Assembly (NCBI GenBank): GCA_905221125.1
Contig: CAJNBY010000002.1
Coordinates: 158,592 to 222,591, forward strand
Length of the DNA stretch: 64,000 bases
Source of the DNA: a bacterium
GTDB taxonomy: Bacteria > Bacillota > Bacilli > Lactobacillales > Streptococcaceae
Direction of reading: 5' to 3'
Shown: in pieces, positions 27,375 to 37,876 of the stretch
Layout: each line of letters begins with the position of its first letter
How positions within the stretch are numbered: the stretch's first letter is position 1
The notes under the pieces: model-generated
What the model was told of the DNA's origin: nothing
What the model saw: only the letters and a program-made list of their open reading frames with translations
Databases searched by the model: none
Program-made: the position numbers and the translations under genes

Positions 27375-27896
27375 ATAGCAAAGCAAGACTTATTCATCAA
27401 TGATGAGATTCGTGTACGTGAAGTTCGCTTGATTGGTCTTGAAGGAGAACAGCTAGGCATCAAGCCACTCAGTGAAGCGCAAGCTTTGGCTGATAACGCT
27501 AATGTTGACCTAGTATTGATTCAACCCCAAGCCAAACCACCTGTTGCAAAAATTATGGACTACGGTAAGTTCAAGTTTGAGTACCAGAAGAAGCAAAAAG
27601 AACAACGTAAAAAACAAAGTGTTGTTACTGTGAAAGAAGTTCGTCTAAGTCCAACGATTGACAAGGGTGACTTTGATACAAAACTTCGCAATGCACGCAA
27701 ATTCCTTGAAAAAGGAAATAAAGTTAAGGTATCTATTCGCTTTAAGGGTCGTATGATTACCCATAAAGAGATTGGTGCAAAAGTTTTAGCCGAGTTTGCT
27801 GAAGCAACTCAAGATATTGCAATCATCGAACAACGTGCTAAAATGGATGGACGTCAAATGTTCATGCAATTGGCGCCAGCGACTGACAAAAAATAA
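27375..27896 (+). CDS. infC: Translation initiation factor IF-3
   Basis: The IF-3 sequence starts [20 protein letters not shown] and contains [22 protein letters not shown] between its two domains; the mature length is about 173 residues. No ATG, GTG or TTG is well placed: the only good ribosome binding site, AAGAGGTG (27361-27368), points to AUA at 27375. infC in other bacteria uses a rare AUU start to let IF-3 repress itself, so AUA is my choice. GTG at 27366 overlaps the binding site; TTG further up lies in the attenuator. IF-3 checks the start codon on the 30S subunit. Confidence 0.9.
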
Positions 27897-27928
27897 TTGT
27901 CAGAAAGTTAAATAAAGGAGAAAAAATC

Positions 27929-28129
27929 ATGCCAAAACAAAAAACACACCGCGCATCAGCTAAACGTTTCAAACGTACAGGTTCTGGTGGACTTAAACGT
28001 TTCCGTGCTTACACTTCTCACCGTTTCCACGGAAAAACTAAGAAACAACGTCGTCATCTTCGTAAAGCATCTATGGTGCATTCAGGAGATTACAAACGTA
28101 TCAAAGCAATGCTTACTCGCTTGAAATAA
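27929..28129 (+). CDS. rpmI: 50S ribosomal protein L35
   Basis: The 66-residue basic protein matches L35: [27 protein letters not shown] and HFLxK-like [12 protein letters not shown]. It lies between infC and rplT in the standard order, with AAAGGAG upstream. Confidence 0.98.
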   Translation: MPKQKTHRASAKRFKRTGSGGLKRFRAYTSHRFHGKTKKQRRHLRKASMVHSGDYKRIKAMLTRLK

Positions 28130-28180
28130 TAGCTTGACTGTAAGTAAACAATTCTAGGAAATATTTGGAGGAAATAAAAC

Positions 28181-28540
28181 ATGGCACGTGTTAAAGGTGG
28201 CGTTGTATCACGCAAACGTCGTAAACGTATTCTTAAATTAGCAAAAGGTTACTATGGAGCTAAACACATCTTGTTCCGTACTGCAAAAGAACAAGTAATG
28301 AACTCTTACTACTATGCATACCGTGACCGTCGTCAGAAAAAACGTGACTTCCGCAAATTGTGGATCACTCGTATCAACGCGGCAGCTCGTATGAACGGAC
28401 TTTCATACTCACAATTGATGCATGGTTTGAAATTGGCTGAGATCGAAGTTAACCGTAAAATGCTTGCTGACTTGGCTGTTAACGATGCAGCAGCTTTCAC
28501 AGCTCTTGCAGATGCAGCAAAAGCAAAACTTGGTAAATAA
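28181..28540 (+). CDS. rplT: 50S ribosomal protein L20
   Basis: The 119-residue protein has the L20 hallmarks [28 protein letters not shown] and [16 protein letters not shown] [19 protein letters not shown]. It assembles early onto 23S rRNA and is the likely repressor of its own operon through the infC leader. GGAGG precedes the ATG, and a strong terminator follows. Confidence 0.98.
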   Translation: MARVKGGVVSRKRRKRILKLAKGYYGAKHILFRTAKEQVMNSYYYAYRDRRQKKRDFRKLWITRINAAARMNGLSYSQLMHGLKLAEIEVNRKMLADLAVNDAAAFTALADAAKAKLGK

Positions 28541-28548
28541 TAACTGAT

Positions 28549-28579
28549 AAGACTGGAACAGGATTGTCCCAGTCTTTTT
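28549..28579 (+). terminator. Terminator after rplT
   Basis: AAGACTGG paired with CCAGTCTT and then five T. Confidence 0.8.
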
Positions 28580-28598
28580 GAAAATAAAGGAGACAAAT

Positions 28599-28979
28599 AT
28601 GGCTTCAAAAATGCTACACACTTGCTTGCGAGTAGAAAATCTTGAAAAATCAATCGCATTTTATCAAGATGCTTTTGGATTTAAAGAATTGCGTCGCAGA
28701 GATTTTCCAGATCATGCCTTCACGATTGTTTATCTAGGTCTTGAGGGTGACGACTATGAGTTGGAGTTGACTTATAACTACGATCACGGTCCTTATGTGG
28801 TTGGAGATGGGTTTGCCCACATCGCCCTCAGTACACCTGATCTTGAAGCTCTTCATCAAGAGCACAGTGCAAAAGGCTATGAAGTGACTCAGCCAAATGG
28901 TCTACCAGGAACTGCACCTAACTATTACTTTGTCAAAGACCCTGATGGCTACAAGGTTGAAGTCATTCGTGAAAAATAA
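28599..28979 (+). CDS. gloA: Glyoxalase I-type VOC protein (lactoylglutathione lyase family)
   Basis: The 126-residue protein has the vicinal-oxygen-chelate fold of glyoxalase I: LHTCLRVENLEKSIAFYQDAFGF with the first metal His, ELTYNYDHGPYVVGDGFAHIALST with further ligands, and DPDGYKVEVIRE with the last Glu. It probably isomerises the thiol adduct of methylglyoxal. ATG 28599 has AAAGGAGAC upstream; seven earlier in-frame codons overlap the terminator and are unlikely. Confidence 0.9.
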   Translation: MASKMLHTCLRVENLEKSIAFYQDAFGFKELRRRDFPDHAFTIVYLGLEGDDYELELTYNYDHGPYVVGDGFAHIALSTPDLEALHQEHSAKGYEVTQPNGLPGTAPNYYFVKDPDGYKVEVIREK

Positions 28980-28986
28980 TCTCGTG

Positions 28987-29025
28987 AGGTCAAGTAGAAT
29001 GTTCGTTTTCTACTTGACTTTTTTT
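28987..29025 (+). terminator. Terminator after the glyoxalase gene
   Basis: GTCAAGTAGA (28989-28998) paired with TCTACTTGAC (29009-29018), then a T-run. Its 3' arm overlaps the -35 box of the pyr promoter. Confidence 0.9.
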
Positions 29026-29042
29026 AGCTGAAAGAGTATACT
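29014..29042 (+). promoter_or_regulatory. Promoter of pyrK-pyrDB
   Basis: TTGACT (29014-29019), 17-base spacer, TATACT (29037-29042). Transcription would start near 29049, just before the PyrR leader. Confidence 0.8.
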
Positions 29043-29048
29043 AGTAAA

Positions 29049-29210
29049 AATTTAACCTTTAAGGGGAGTCCAGAGAGACTCACAAGGTGTCAGATAAAAG
29101 AATAGTACAATTTTCTAGAGGAGACTTTTTGAGTGTGCTCTCTTGTATTGTATGATTTTAACTGAGGCCTTGCAATCGCAAGGTCTTTTATTTATCTGGT
29201 CCCCTTAAAA
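29049..29210 (+). promoter_or_regulatory. PyrR-type attenuation leader of pyrK-pyrDB
   Basis: The leader carries the PyrR-binding consensus AGTCCAGAGAG with CACAAGGTGTCAG (29068-29093) and an intrinsic terminator GCCTTGC-aatc-GCAAGGT with a T-run (29166-29192). In the known mechanism, PyrR bound with UMP frees the terminator and shuts expression when pyrimidines are plentiful. A 10-base helix (29058-29067 with 29200-29209) can close the leader. Confidence 0.9.
29166..29192 (+). terminator. Attenuation terminator upstream of pyrK
   Basis: CCTTGC-aatc-GCAAGG stem followed by TCTTTTATTT; the conditional terminator of the PyrR leader. Confidence 0.85.
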
Positions 29211-29227
29211 TTTAAGGAGGAAAAATC

Positions 29228-30977
<1,750 letters not shown>

Positions 30978-30981
30978 ACTG

Positions 30982-31008
30982 CAATCAATCTGTTCTTGAT
31001 TTTTTATT
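30982..31008 (+). terminator. Weak terminator after pyrDB
   Basis: CAATCAA-tctgttc-TTGATT followed by a T-run; a short stem. Confidence 0.5.
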
Positions 31009-31036
31009 AGCTTGTAATATGGATTATAGAGAATTT

Positions 31037-31045
31037 TGATATAAT
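31037..31045 (+). promoter_or_regulatory. Promoter of lytB (extended -10)
   Basis: TGATATAAT at 31037-31045, 31 bases before the lytB ATG; no clear -35 at normal spacing. Confidence 0.55.
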
Positions 31046-31075
31046 GAAATGAGTAAGAACAGAGGAAGAAAGTTA

Positions 31076-32788
31076 ATGAAGAAATTGAGATTTATTTTTT
31101 TAGCCCTGCTATTTTTCTTAGTTAGACCAGAGAGTGCAATGGCTAGCGAAGGTACTTGGCAAGGAAAACAATACCTGAAAGCAGATGGTAGTCAAGCAGC
31201 CAATGAGTGGGTTTTTGATGCTCATTATCAATCTTGGTTTTATATAAAAGCAGATGCTAACTATGCTGAAAATGAATGGTTGAAGCAAGGTGACGACTAT
31301 TTTTACCTCAAATCAGCTGGCTATATGGCCAAGTCAGAATGGATAGAAGACAAGGGGGCCTTCTATTATCTTGACCAAAATGGAAAGCTGAAAAGAAATG
31401 CTTGGCTAGGAACTTCCTATGTTGGTGCTACAGGTGCCAAAGTAATAGAAGACTGGATCTTTGATTCTCAATACGACGCTTGGTTCTATATAAAATCAGA
31501 TGGACAGCACGCAGAGAAAGAATGGCTCCAAATTAAAGGGAAGGATTATTATTTCAAATCCGGTGGTTATCTACTGACAAGTCAGTGGATTGACCAGGCT
31601 TATGTGAATGCTAGTGGTGCCAAAGTACAGCAAGGTTGGCTTTTTGATAAACAATACCAGTCTTGGTTTTACATTAAAGAAAATGGAAATCATGCTGATA
31701 AAGAATGGATTTTCGAGAATGGTCACTATTATTATCTAAAATCCGGAGGCTATATGGCAGCCAATGAATGGATTTTGGATAAAGAGTCATGGTTTTACCT
31801 CAAATCTGATGGCAAAATGGCTGAAAAAGAGTGGGTATATGATTCTCATAGTCAAGCCTGGTACTACTTCAAATCCGGCGGTTACATGGCAAAAAACGAG
31901 ACTATTGATGGTCATCAGCTTGGAAGTGATGGTAAATGGCTTGGAGAAAAAGCTACAAGTCAAAATGCTGCATACTATCAAGTGGTGCCTGTCACAGCAA
32001 ATGTTTATAATGCAGATGGTGAAAAACTGTCCTATATATCGCAAGGTAGTGTCGTCTGGCTAGACAAGGATAGAAAAAGTGATGATAAGCGCCTGGCTAT
32101 TACTATTTCTGGTTTGTCAGGCTATATGAAAACAGAAGATTTACAAGCACTAGATGCTAGTAAGGATTTTATCCCTTATTATGAGAGTGATGGACACCGT
32201 TTTTATCACTATGTGGCTTTGAATGCTAGTATCCCAGTAGCTTCTCATCTTTCTGATATGGAAGTAGGCAAGAAATATTATTCGGCAGATGGGGTGCATT
32301 TTGATGGTTTTAAGCTTGAAATTCCCTTTCTTTTCAAAGATTTGACAGAGGCTACAAACTACAGTGCTGAAGACTTGGATAAGGTATTTAGTCTACTAAA
32401 CATTAATAATAGCCTTTTGGAGAATAAGGGCGCTACTTTTAAGGAAGCCGAAGAACATTACCATATCAATGCCCTCTATCTCCTTGCCCATAGTGCCTTA
32501 GAAAGTGATTGGGGACGAAGTAAGATTGCCAAAGATAAGAATAATTTCTTTGGAATTACAGCCTATGATACGACCCCTTACCTTTCTGCAAAGACATTTG
32601 ATGATGTGGATAAGGGAATTTTAGGTGCAACCAAGTGGATTAAGGAAAATTATATCGATAGGGGTAGAACTTTCCTTGGAAACAAGGCATCTGGTATGAA
32701 TGTGGAATATGCCTCAGACCCTTATTGGGGCGAGAAAATTGCTAGTGTGATGATGAAAATTAATGAAAAACTAGGTGGCAAAGATTAG
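31076..32788 (+). CDS. lytB: Choline-binding endo-beta-N-acetylglucosaminidase LytB
   Basis: The 570-residue protein has a signal peptide (MKKLRFIFLALLFFLV, cut near residue 27), an N-terminal block of about a dozen choline-binding repeats (WFYIKADG/YYLKSGGYMA patterns, to about 295), a linker SH3-like region, and a C-terminal GH73 domain with the catalytic Glu in LLAHSALESDWGRS (about 475). LytB separates daughter cells at the pole. Known pneumococcal forms are longer, so this allele has fewer repeats. ATG 31076 follows AGAGGAAG and fits the signal peptide start; ATG 31049 does not. Confidence 0.94.
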   Translation: MKKLRFIFLALLFFLVRPESAMASEGTWQGKQYLKADGSQAANEWVFDAHYQSWFYIKADANYAENEWLKQGDDYFYLKSAGYMAKSEWIEDKGAFYYLDQNGKLKRNAWLGTSYVGATGAKVIEDWIFDSQYDAWFYIKSDGQHAEKEWLQIKGKDYYFKSGGYLLTSQWIDQAYVNASGAKVQQGWLFDKQYQSWFYIKENGNHADKEWIFENGHYYYLKSGGYMAANEWILDKESWFYLKSDGKMAEKEWVYDSHSQAWYYFKSGGYMAKNETIDGHQLGSDGKWLGEKATSQNAAYYQVVPVTANVYNADGEKLSYISQGSVVWLDKDRKSDDKRLAITISGLSGYMKTEDLQALDASKDFIPYYESDGHRFYHYVALNASIPVASHLSDMEVGKKYYSADGVHFDGFKLEIPFLFKDLTEATNYSAEDLDKVFSLLNINNSLLENKGATFKEAEEHYHINALYLLAHSALESDWGRSKIAKDKNNFFGITAYDTTPYLSAKTFDDVDKGILGATKWIKENYIDRGRTFLGNKASGMNVEYASDPYWGEKIASVMMKINEKLGGKD

Positions 32789-32825
32789 TCCTATAATTGG
32801 ATATGATTTGAGTGAATAGTATGTT

Positions 32826-32862
32826 AAAAATCCTGATTTCAAGTGAAATCAGGATTTTTTCA
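32826..32862. terminator. Bidirectional terminator between lytB and pavA
   Basis: AAAATCCTGATTTC-aagt-GAAATCAGGATTTT with T-runs on both strands. The pavA stop codon lies inside one arm. Confidence 0.9.
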
Positions 32863-34504
32863 TTGATGCGATTTTTTCGGGGTCTGGTGTGACACGGAGG
32901 GTCTTTTGTCCTGTGTAAGTGACAAAGCCGGGTTTTCCACCAGTTGGTTTGTTGAGTTTCTTGACTTCAATCATATCCACCTGAACCAGATTTGACAGGC
33001 GCCCTTGAGAGAAGTAGGCGGCTAGTTCTGCTGCGTCTGTCTTGACTTCGTCAGAAGGATTGAGATTTCCTGAGATGACGACATGACTTCCAGGGATGTC
33101 CTTGGCATGGAACCAAAGTTCCTCCTTGCGGGCCATTTTAAAGGTTAGCTCTTCATTTTGCAGGTTATTTCGTCCGACATAGATGATGGTCTTGCCATCG
33201 CTGGCCAGATACTGTTCTGGTTTTTTGCGTTTCTGGATTTTTTCTCGCTGTCTTCTGCGGATAAAGCCTGTTTGAATCAATTCTTCACGGATTTCAGCGA
33301 TTTCTTCCAGTCCAGCTTGGTTGAGGACGGTTTCTACACTTTCCAAATAGAGAATAGTGGCCTTGGTTTCTTCAATCAGATCAGTCAAGTATTTGACAGC
33401 TTCTTTGAGTTTCTGGTAACGTTTAAAATAGCGTTGGGCATTCTGATTGGGGGTCAGAGCCTTATCAAGCGCAATCGTGATAGGTTGGTTAGTGTAGTAG
33501 TTATCTAGGATAACCTGGTCTTGGTCGTTAGGCACTTGGTGGAGGAAGGTTGTCAGCAATTCTCCTTTTTGACGAAATTCCTCAGCATTGTCTGTCGCTA
33601 GTAGCTCTTTTTCTTGTTTTTTCAGCTTATGTCGATTTTTTTGAAGTTCATTTTCAACACGACGAATGAGTTCACTGGCTTGCTGTTTGACGCGGTCGCG
33701 TTCAGCCTTGTCCTTATAGTAGGTGTCCAACAAATCAGAAAGGCTGGTAAAAGGCTCTCCCGCTTGATTTGCAAAAGGAACTGGACTAAAGAAAGTCTCT
33801 GTCAAGCATGGCTTGGTTTCTTGATTGAAAAAGTTACGGAAAGTAGACAGTTTATCACTAGCCAGAATGTTTCCCAATTCATTTGCCGTATCGCGCCCCA
33901 GACCTTGAAAGAGGCTTTGAAGATGTTTAGCTGTCGTTTCCTGTGTTTGCAGGATTTCAAAGAGTTTCTCGTCCTTGACTGTGAAAGGATTGAGAGATTC
34001 CGTGCTTGGCGGAGCGATATAGGTCGATCCAGGAAGCAAGGTGCGGTAACTATTTTGTGAAAAGCCGACGTGTTTGATAACTTCGAGGATTTTATGACTG
34101 CTTTTATCGACCAGTAGAATGTTACTGTGTTTACCCATGATTTCGATAATCAAGGTAGCCTGGATATGGTCTCCAATCTCGTTTTTATTGGAAACCGTGA
34201 TTTCCACAATACGGTCATTTTCCACTTGCTCGATCGACTCAATCAGGGCCCCCTGCAAATACTTTCTCAATACCATGATAAAAGTGGAAGGCTGGGCTGG
34301 GTTTTCAAAAGTTGTTTGGGTCAGCTGAATGCGTCCAAAAACTGGATGGGCAGAAAGGAGCAGGCGATGACTTTGGCGATTGCTGCGGATTTGCAAGACC
34401 AATTCTTGTTCAAAAGGCTGATTGATTTTCTGAATGCGACCGTTAAGCAACTCTCTTTGCAATTCCTCAACCATATGGTGTAAAAAAAATCCGTCAAATG
34501 ACAT
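32849..34504 (-). CDS. pavA: PavA/RqcH-family fibronectin-binding NFACT protein
   Basis: The 551-residue protein starts MSFDGFFLHHMVEELQREL and contains NFACT-N and NFACT-C parts, a coiled coil (about 280-420) and a C-terminal NFACT-R domain (ELWFHAKDIPGSHVVI). Relatives act in ribosome quality control (RqcH) and PavA was described as a pneumococcal adhesin that binds fibronectin. The start at 34504 has AAGGAGAG upstream; nine earlier in-frame codons are not supported. It converges on lytB and diverges from ybeY. Confidence 0.94.
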   Translation of the reverse strand: MSFDGFFLHHMVEELQRELLNGRIQKINQPFEQELVLQIRSNRQSHRLLLSAHPVFGRIQLTQTTFENPAQPSTFIMVLRKYLQGALIESIEQVENDRIVEITVSNKNEIGDHIQATLIIEIMGKHSNILLVDKSSHKILEVIKHVGFSQNSYRTLLPGSTYIAPPSTESLNPFTVKDEKLFEILQTQETTAKHLQSLFQGLGRDTANELGNILASDKLSTFRNFFNQETKPCLTETFFSPVPFANQAGEPFTSLSDLLDTYYKDKAERDRVKQQASELIRRVENELQKNRHKLKKQEKELLATDNAEEFRQKGELLTTFLHQVPNDQDQVILDNYYTNQPITIALDKALTPNQNAQRYFKRYQKLKEAVKYLTDLIEETKATILYLESVETVLNQAGLEEIAEIREELIQTGFIRRRQREKIQKRKKPEQYLASDGKTIIYVGRNNLQNEELTFKMARKEELWFHAKDIPGSHVVISGNLNPSDEVKTDAAELAAYFSQGRLSNLVQVDMIEVKKLNKPTGGKPGFVTYTGQKTLRVTPDPEKIASMKKS

Positions 34505-34534
34505 CGTTCTCTCCTTGTGATTGTATTCCATAGT

Positions 34535-34543
34535 ATTATATCA
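34535..34543 (-). promoter_or_regulatory. Promoter of pavA (extended -10)
   Basis: On the minus strand TGATATAAT: TATAAT occupies 34540-34535 with TGA just upstream, about 30 bases before the ATG. It is divergent from the ybeY promoter. Confidence 0.6.
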
Positions 34544-34570
34544 AAAAGGTAGAATAAAATCATGGAAATG

Positions 34571-34579
34571 TGGTATAAT
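34571..34579 (+). promoter_or_regulatory. Promoter of the ybeY-dgkA-era group (extended -10)
   Basis: TGGTATAAT at 34571-34579, 30 bases before the ybeY ATG. Confidence 0.65.
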
Positions 34580-34608
34580 AAAGCCAAGTAAAGAGAAATG
34601 AGAAGCAC

Positions 34609-35106
34609 ATGTATATTGAAATGGTAGATGAAACTGGTCAAGTTTCAAAAGAAATGTTGCAACAAACCCAAGAAATTTTGGAATTTGCAGCCCAAAAAAT
34701 AGGAAAAGAAGACAAGGAGATGGCAGTCACTTTTGTGACCAATGAGCGTAGTCATGAACTGAATTTGGAGTACCGTGACACCGACCGTCCGACAGATGTC
34801 ATCAGTCTTGAGTATAAGCCAGAGTTGGAAATTGCCTTTGACGAAGAAGATTTACTTGAAAATCCGGAATTGGCAGAGATGATGTCTGAGTTTGATGCCT
34901 ATATTGGAGAACTGTTCATCTCTATCGATAAGGCCCATGAGCAGGCTGAGGAATATGGTCACAGCTTTGAGCGTGAGATGGGCTTCTTGGCAGTACACGG
35001 CTTTTTACATATCAACGGCTATGATCACTACACTCCAGAAGAAGAAGCGGAGATGTTCGGTTTACAAGAAGAAATTTTGACAGCCTATGGACTCACAAGA
35101 CAATAA
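34609..35106 (+). CDS. ybeY: Endoribonuclease YbeY
   Basis: The 165-residue metalloprotein has the zinc motif [11 protein letters not shown] (about residues 129-139) of YbeY, which acts in 16S rRNA 3' maturation and ribosome quality control. It has an extra acidic insert (about 75-95) common in streptococci. It overlaps dgkA by 20 bases and leads the conserved order ybeY-dgkA-era. Confidence 0.96.
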   Translation: MYIEMVDETGQVSKEMLQQTQEILEFAAQKIGKEDKEMAVTFVTNERSHELNLEYRDTDRPTDVISLEYKPELEIAFDEEDLLENPELAEMMSEFDAYIGELFISIDKAHEQAEEYGHSFEREMGFLAVHGFLHINGYDHYTPEEEAEMFGLQEEILTAYGLTRQ

Positions 35107-35482
35107 ACGAAAATGGAAAAATCGTGACTTGATATCCAGTTTAGAATTTGCCCTCACAGGAATTTTTACTGCCATCAAGGAAGAACGCAATATGCGAAAA
35201 CATGCAGTGACAGCTCTCGTGGTCATCCTTGCAGGTGTTGTTTTTCAGGTGTCACGAATTGAATGGCTCTTTCTCCTATTGAGCATTTTCTTGGTAGTAG
35301 CCTTTGAAATTATCAACTCTGCTATTGAAAATGTGGTGGATTTGGCCAGTCACTATCACTTTTCCATGCTGGCTAAAAATGCCAAGGATATGGCGGCTGG
35401 CGCGGTATTAGTGGTCTCTCTTTTCGCAGCCTTAACAGGCGCATTGATTTTTCTCCCACGAATCTGGGATTTATTATTTTAA
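35087..35482 (+). CDS. dgkA: Undecaprenol kinase / diacylglycerol kinase family protein
   Basis: This 131-residue membrane protein matches the small DgkA family: [22 protein letters not shown], then [17 protein letters not shown] with the catalytic Glu and Asn, and three membrane helices. In Gram-positive bacteria the enzyme mainly phosphorylates undecaprenol, recycling the wall lipid carrier. It overlaps ybeY by 20 bases, and era follows 16 bases later. Confidence 0.95.
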   Translation: MDSQDNKRKWKNRDLISSLEFALTGIFTAIKEERNMRKHAVTALVVILAGVVFQVSRIEWLFLLLSIFLVVAFEIINSAIENVVDLASHYHFSMLAKNAKDMAAGAVLVVSLFAALTGALIFLPRIWDLLF

Positions 35483-35498
35483 ACAGTAAGAGGAAATT

Positions 35499-36398
35499 AT
35501 GACTTTTAAATCAGGCTTTGTAGCCATTTTAGGACGTCCCAATGTAGGGAAGTCAACTTTTTTAAATCACGTTATGGGGCAAAAGATTGCCATCATGAGT
35601 GACAAGGCGCAGACAACGCGCAACAAAATCATGGGAATTTACACGACCGATAAGGAGCAAATTGTCTTTATTGACACGCCAGGGATTCACAAACCTAAAA
35701 CAGCTCTCGGAGATTTCATGGTCGAATCTGCCTATAGCACCCTTCGTGAAGTGGACACCGTTCTTTTCATGGTGCCTGCTGATGAAGCGCGTGGTAAGGG
35801 GGATGACATGATTATCGAGCGTCTCAAGGCTGCCAAGGTTCCTGTCATTTTGGTGGTGAATAAGATCGATAAGGTTCACCCAGACCAGCTTTTGTCTCAG
35901 ATTGATGATTTCCGTAATCAGATGGACTTCAAGGAAATCGTTCCTATCTCGGCCCTTCAGGGAAATAACGTGTCTCGTCTAGTGGATATTTTGAGTGAAA
36001 ATCTGGACGAAGGTTTCCAATATTTCCCGTCTGATCAAATCACAGACCATCCAGAACGTTTCTTGGTTTCAGAAATGGTTCGTGAGAAAGTCTTGCACCT
36101 AACTCGTGAAGAAATTCCTCACTCAGTTGCCGTAGTAGTTGATTCTATGAAACGAGATGAAGAAACAGATAAGGTTCACATCCGTGCAACCATCATGGTT
36201 GAGCGCGATAGTCAGAAAGGGATTATCATCGGTAAAGGTGGTGCTATGCTTAAGAAAATTGGTAGCATGGCCCGTCGTGATATTGAACTCATGCTAGGAG
36301 ACAAGGTCTTCCTAGAAACCTGGGTCAAGGTCAAGAAAAACTGGCGCGATAAAAAGCTAGATTTGGCTGACTTTGGCTATAATGAAAAAGAATACTAA
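35499..36398 (+). CDS. era: GTPase Era
   Basis: The 299-residue protein has G motifs GRPNVGKST (about residues 10-18), DTPGIHKPK and NKIDKV, and a C-terminal KH domain ([24 protein letters not shown]) that binds the 3' end of 16S rRNA. It assists 30S assembly. Ribosome binding site AGAGGAA precedes the ATG. A small hairpin sits between era and mutM. Confidence 0.98.
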   Translation: MTFKSGFVAILGRPNVGKSTFLNHVMGQKIAIMSDKAQTTRNKIMGIYTTDKEQIVFIDTPGIHKPKTALGDFMVESAYSTLREVDTVLFMVPADEARGKGDDMIIERLKAAKVPVILVVNKIDKVHPDQLLSQIDDFRNQMDFKEIVPISALQGNNVSRLVDILSENLDEGFQYFPSDQITDHPERFLVSEMVREKVLHLTREEIPHSVAVVVDSMKRDEETDKVHIRATIMVERDSQKGIIIGKGGAMLKKIGSMARRDIELMLGDKVFLETWVKVKKNWRDKKLDLADFGYNEKEY

Positions 36399-36446
36399 GT
36401 AGAGGTGGGCTCATGCCTGCTTCTTGTTTTTACAGAAGGAGGACTT

Positions 36447-37271
36447 ATGCCTGAATTACCTGAGGTTGAAACCGTTCGTCGTGGTTTGGAAAAATTGATT
36501 CTAGGTAAGAAAATTTCGAGTGTAGAAATTCGCTATCCCAAGATGATTAAGACGGATTTGGACGAGTTTCAAAAGGAAGTGCCTGGTCAAGTTGTTGAGT
36601 CAATGGGGCGCCGTGGAAAATATTTACTTTTCTACCTGACTGACAAGGTCTTGATTTCCCATCTGCGCATGGAGGGCAAATATTTTTACTATCCGGACCA
36701 GGTTCCTGAACGCAAGCACGCCCATGTTTTCTTCCGGTTTGAGGATGGGGGCACGCTTGTTTATGAGGATGTACGCAAGTTTGGTACTATGGAACTCTTG
36801 GCGCCTGATCTTTTGCAAGCCTACTTTATTTCTAAAAAACTAGGGCCTGAACCAAGGGAGCAGGATTTTGATTTGCAGGTCTTTCAAACTACCCTAGCCA
36901 AGTCCAAAAAGCCTATCAAACCCCACCTTTTAGACCAGACCTTGGTTGCTGGCCTTGGCAATATTTATGTGGATGAAGTCCTCTGGCGAGCTCAGGTTTA
37001 TCCAGCTAGACCTTCCCACACTTTGACAGCAGAAGAAGCGTCAGCCATTCATGACCAGACCATTGCTGTTTTGGGACAGGCTGTTGAAAAAGGTGGCTCG
37101 ACCATTCGGACTTATACCAATGCCTTTGGGGAAGATGGAACCATGCAGGATTTTCATCAGGTCTATGACAAGGCTGGTCAAGAATGTGTACGCTGTGGTA
37201 CCATCATTGAGAAAATCCAACTGGGCGGACGAGGAACTCACTTTTGTCCTCAGTGCCAAAGGAGGAGTTGA
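36447..37271 (+). CDS. mutM: Formamidopyrimidine-DNA glycosylase
   Basis: The 274-residue DNA repair enzyme removes oxidised purines. The mature N-terminus [14 protein letters not shown] carries the catalytic Pro, Glu and the helix, and a C-terminal zinc finger (CVRCGT...HFCPQC) is complete. The start at 36447 is set by the catalytic Pro that must follow the initiator Met, with AGGAGG upstream. Its TGA overlaps the coaE ATG by one base. Confidence 0.97.
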   Translation: MPELPEVETVRRGLEKLILGKKISSVEIRYPKMIKTDLDEFQKEVPGQVVESMGRRGKYLLFYLTDKVLISHLRMEGKYFYYPDQVPERKHAHVFFRFEDGGTLVYEDVRKFGTMELLAPDLLQAYFISKKLGPEPREQDFDLQVFQTTLAKSKKPIKPHLLDQTLVAGLGNIYVDEVLWRAQVYPARPSHTLTAEEASAIHDQTIAVLGQAVEKGGSTIRTYTNAFGEDGTMQDFHQVYDKAGQECVRCGTIIEKIQLGGRGTHFCPQCQRRS

Positions 37272-37876
37272 TGGGAAAAATCATTGGAATCACAGGAGGA
37301 ATTGCCTCTGGTAAGTCAACCGTGACAAATTTTCTAAGAAAGCAAGGTTTTCAAGTGGTTGATGCTGACGCAGTTGTCCACCAGTTACAGAAACCTGGTG
37401 GTCGTCTGTTTCATGCTCTAGTACAGCACTTTGGTCAAGAAATCATTCTAGAAAACGGAGAACTCAATCGCCATCTCCTAGCTAGTCTCATCTTTTCAAA
37501 TCCTGATGAACGGGAATGGTCTAAACGAATCCAAGGAGAGATTATCCGTGAAGAACTGGCTACTTTGAGAGACCAGTTGGTTCAGACAGAAGCTATCTTT
37601 TTTATGGATATTCCCCTGCTTTTTGAGCAGGACTATGCCTCTTGGTTTGATGAAACGTGGTTGGTCTATGTGGACCGAGATGTCCAAGTAGAACGTTTAA
37701 TGAAAAGAGACCACTTGTCCAAAAATGAAGCTGAATCTCGTCTGGCAGCCCAGTGGCCTTTAGAAGAAAAGAAAGATTTGGTCAGCCATGTTCTAGACAA
37801 CAATGACAATCAGGACCAGCTTCTTAATCAAGTGCGTATCCTTCTCGAGGGAGGTAAGCAAGATGACAGAGATTAA
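37271..37876 (+). CDS. coaE: Dephospho-CoA kinase
   Basis: The 201-residue kinase performs the last step of coenzyme A synthesis. It has the P-loop GITGGIASGKSTV (about residues 6-18), VVDADAVVH, and DIPLLFE. The ATG overlaps the mutM stop (TGATG), with GGAGG inside the end of mutM. It overlaps pmrA by 14 bases. Confidence 0.97.
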   Translation: MGKIIGITGGIASGKSTVTNFLRKQGFQVVDADAVVHQLQKPGGRLFHALVQHFGQEIILENGELNRHLLASLIFSNPDEREWSKRIQGEIIREELATLRDQLVQTEAIFFMDIPLLFEQDYASWFDETWLVYVDRDVQVERLMKRDHLSKNEAESRLAAQWPLEEKKDLVSHVLDNNDNQDQLLNQVRILLEGGKQDDRD

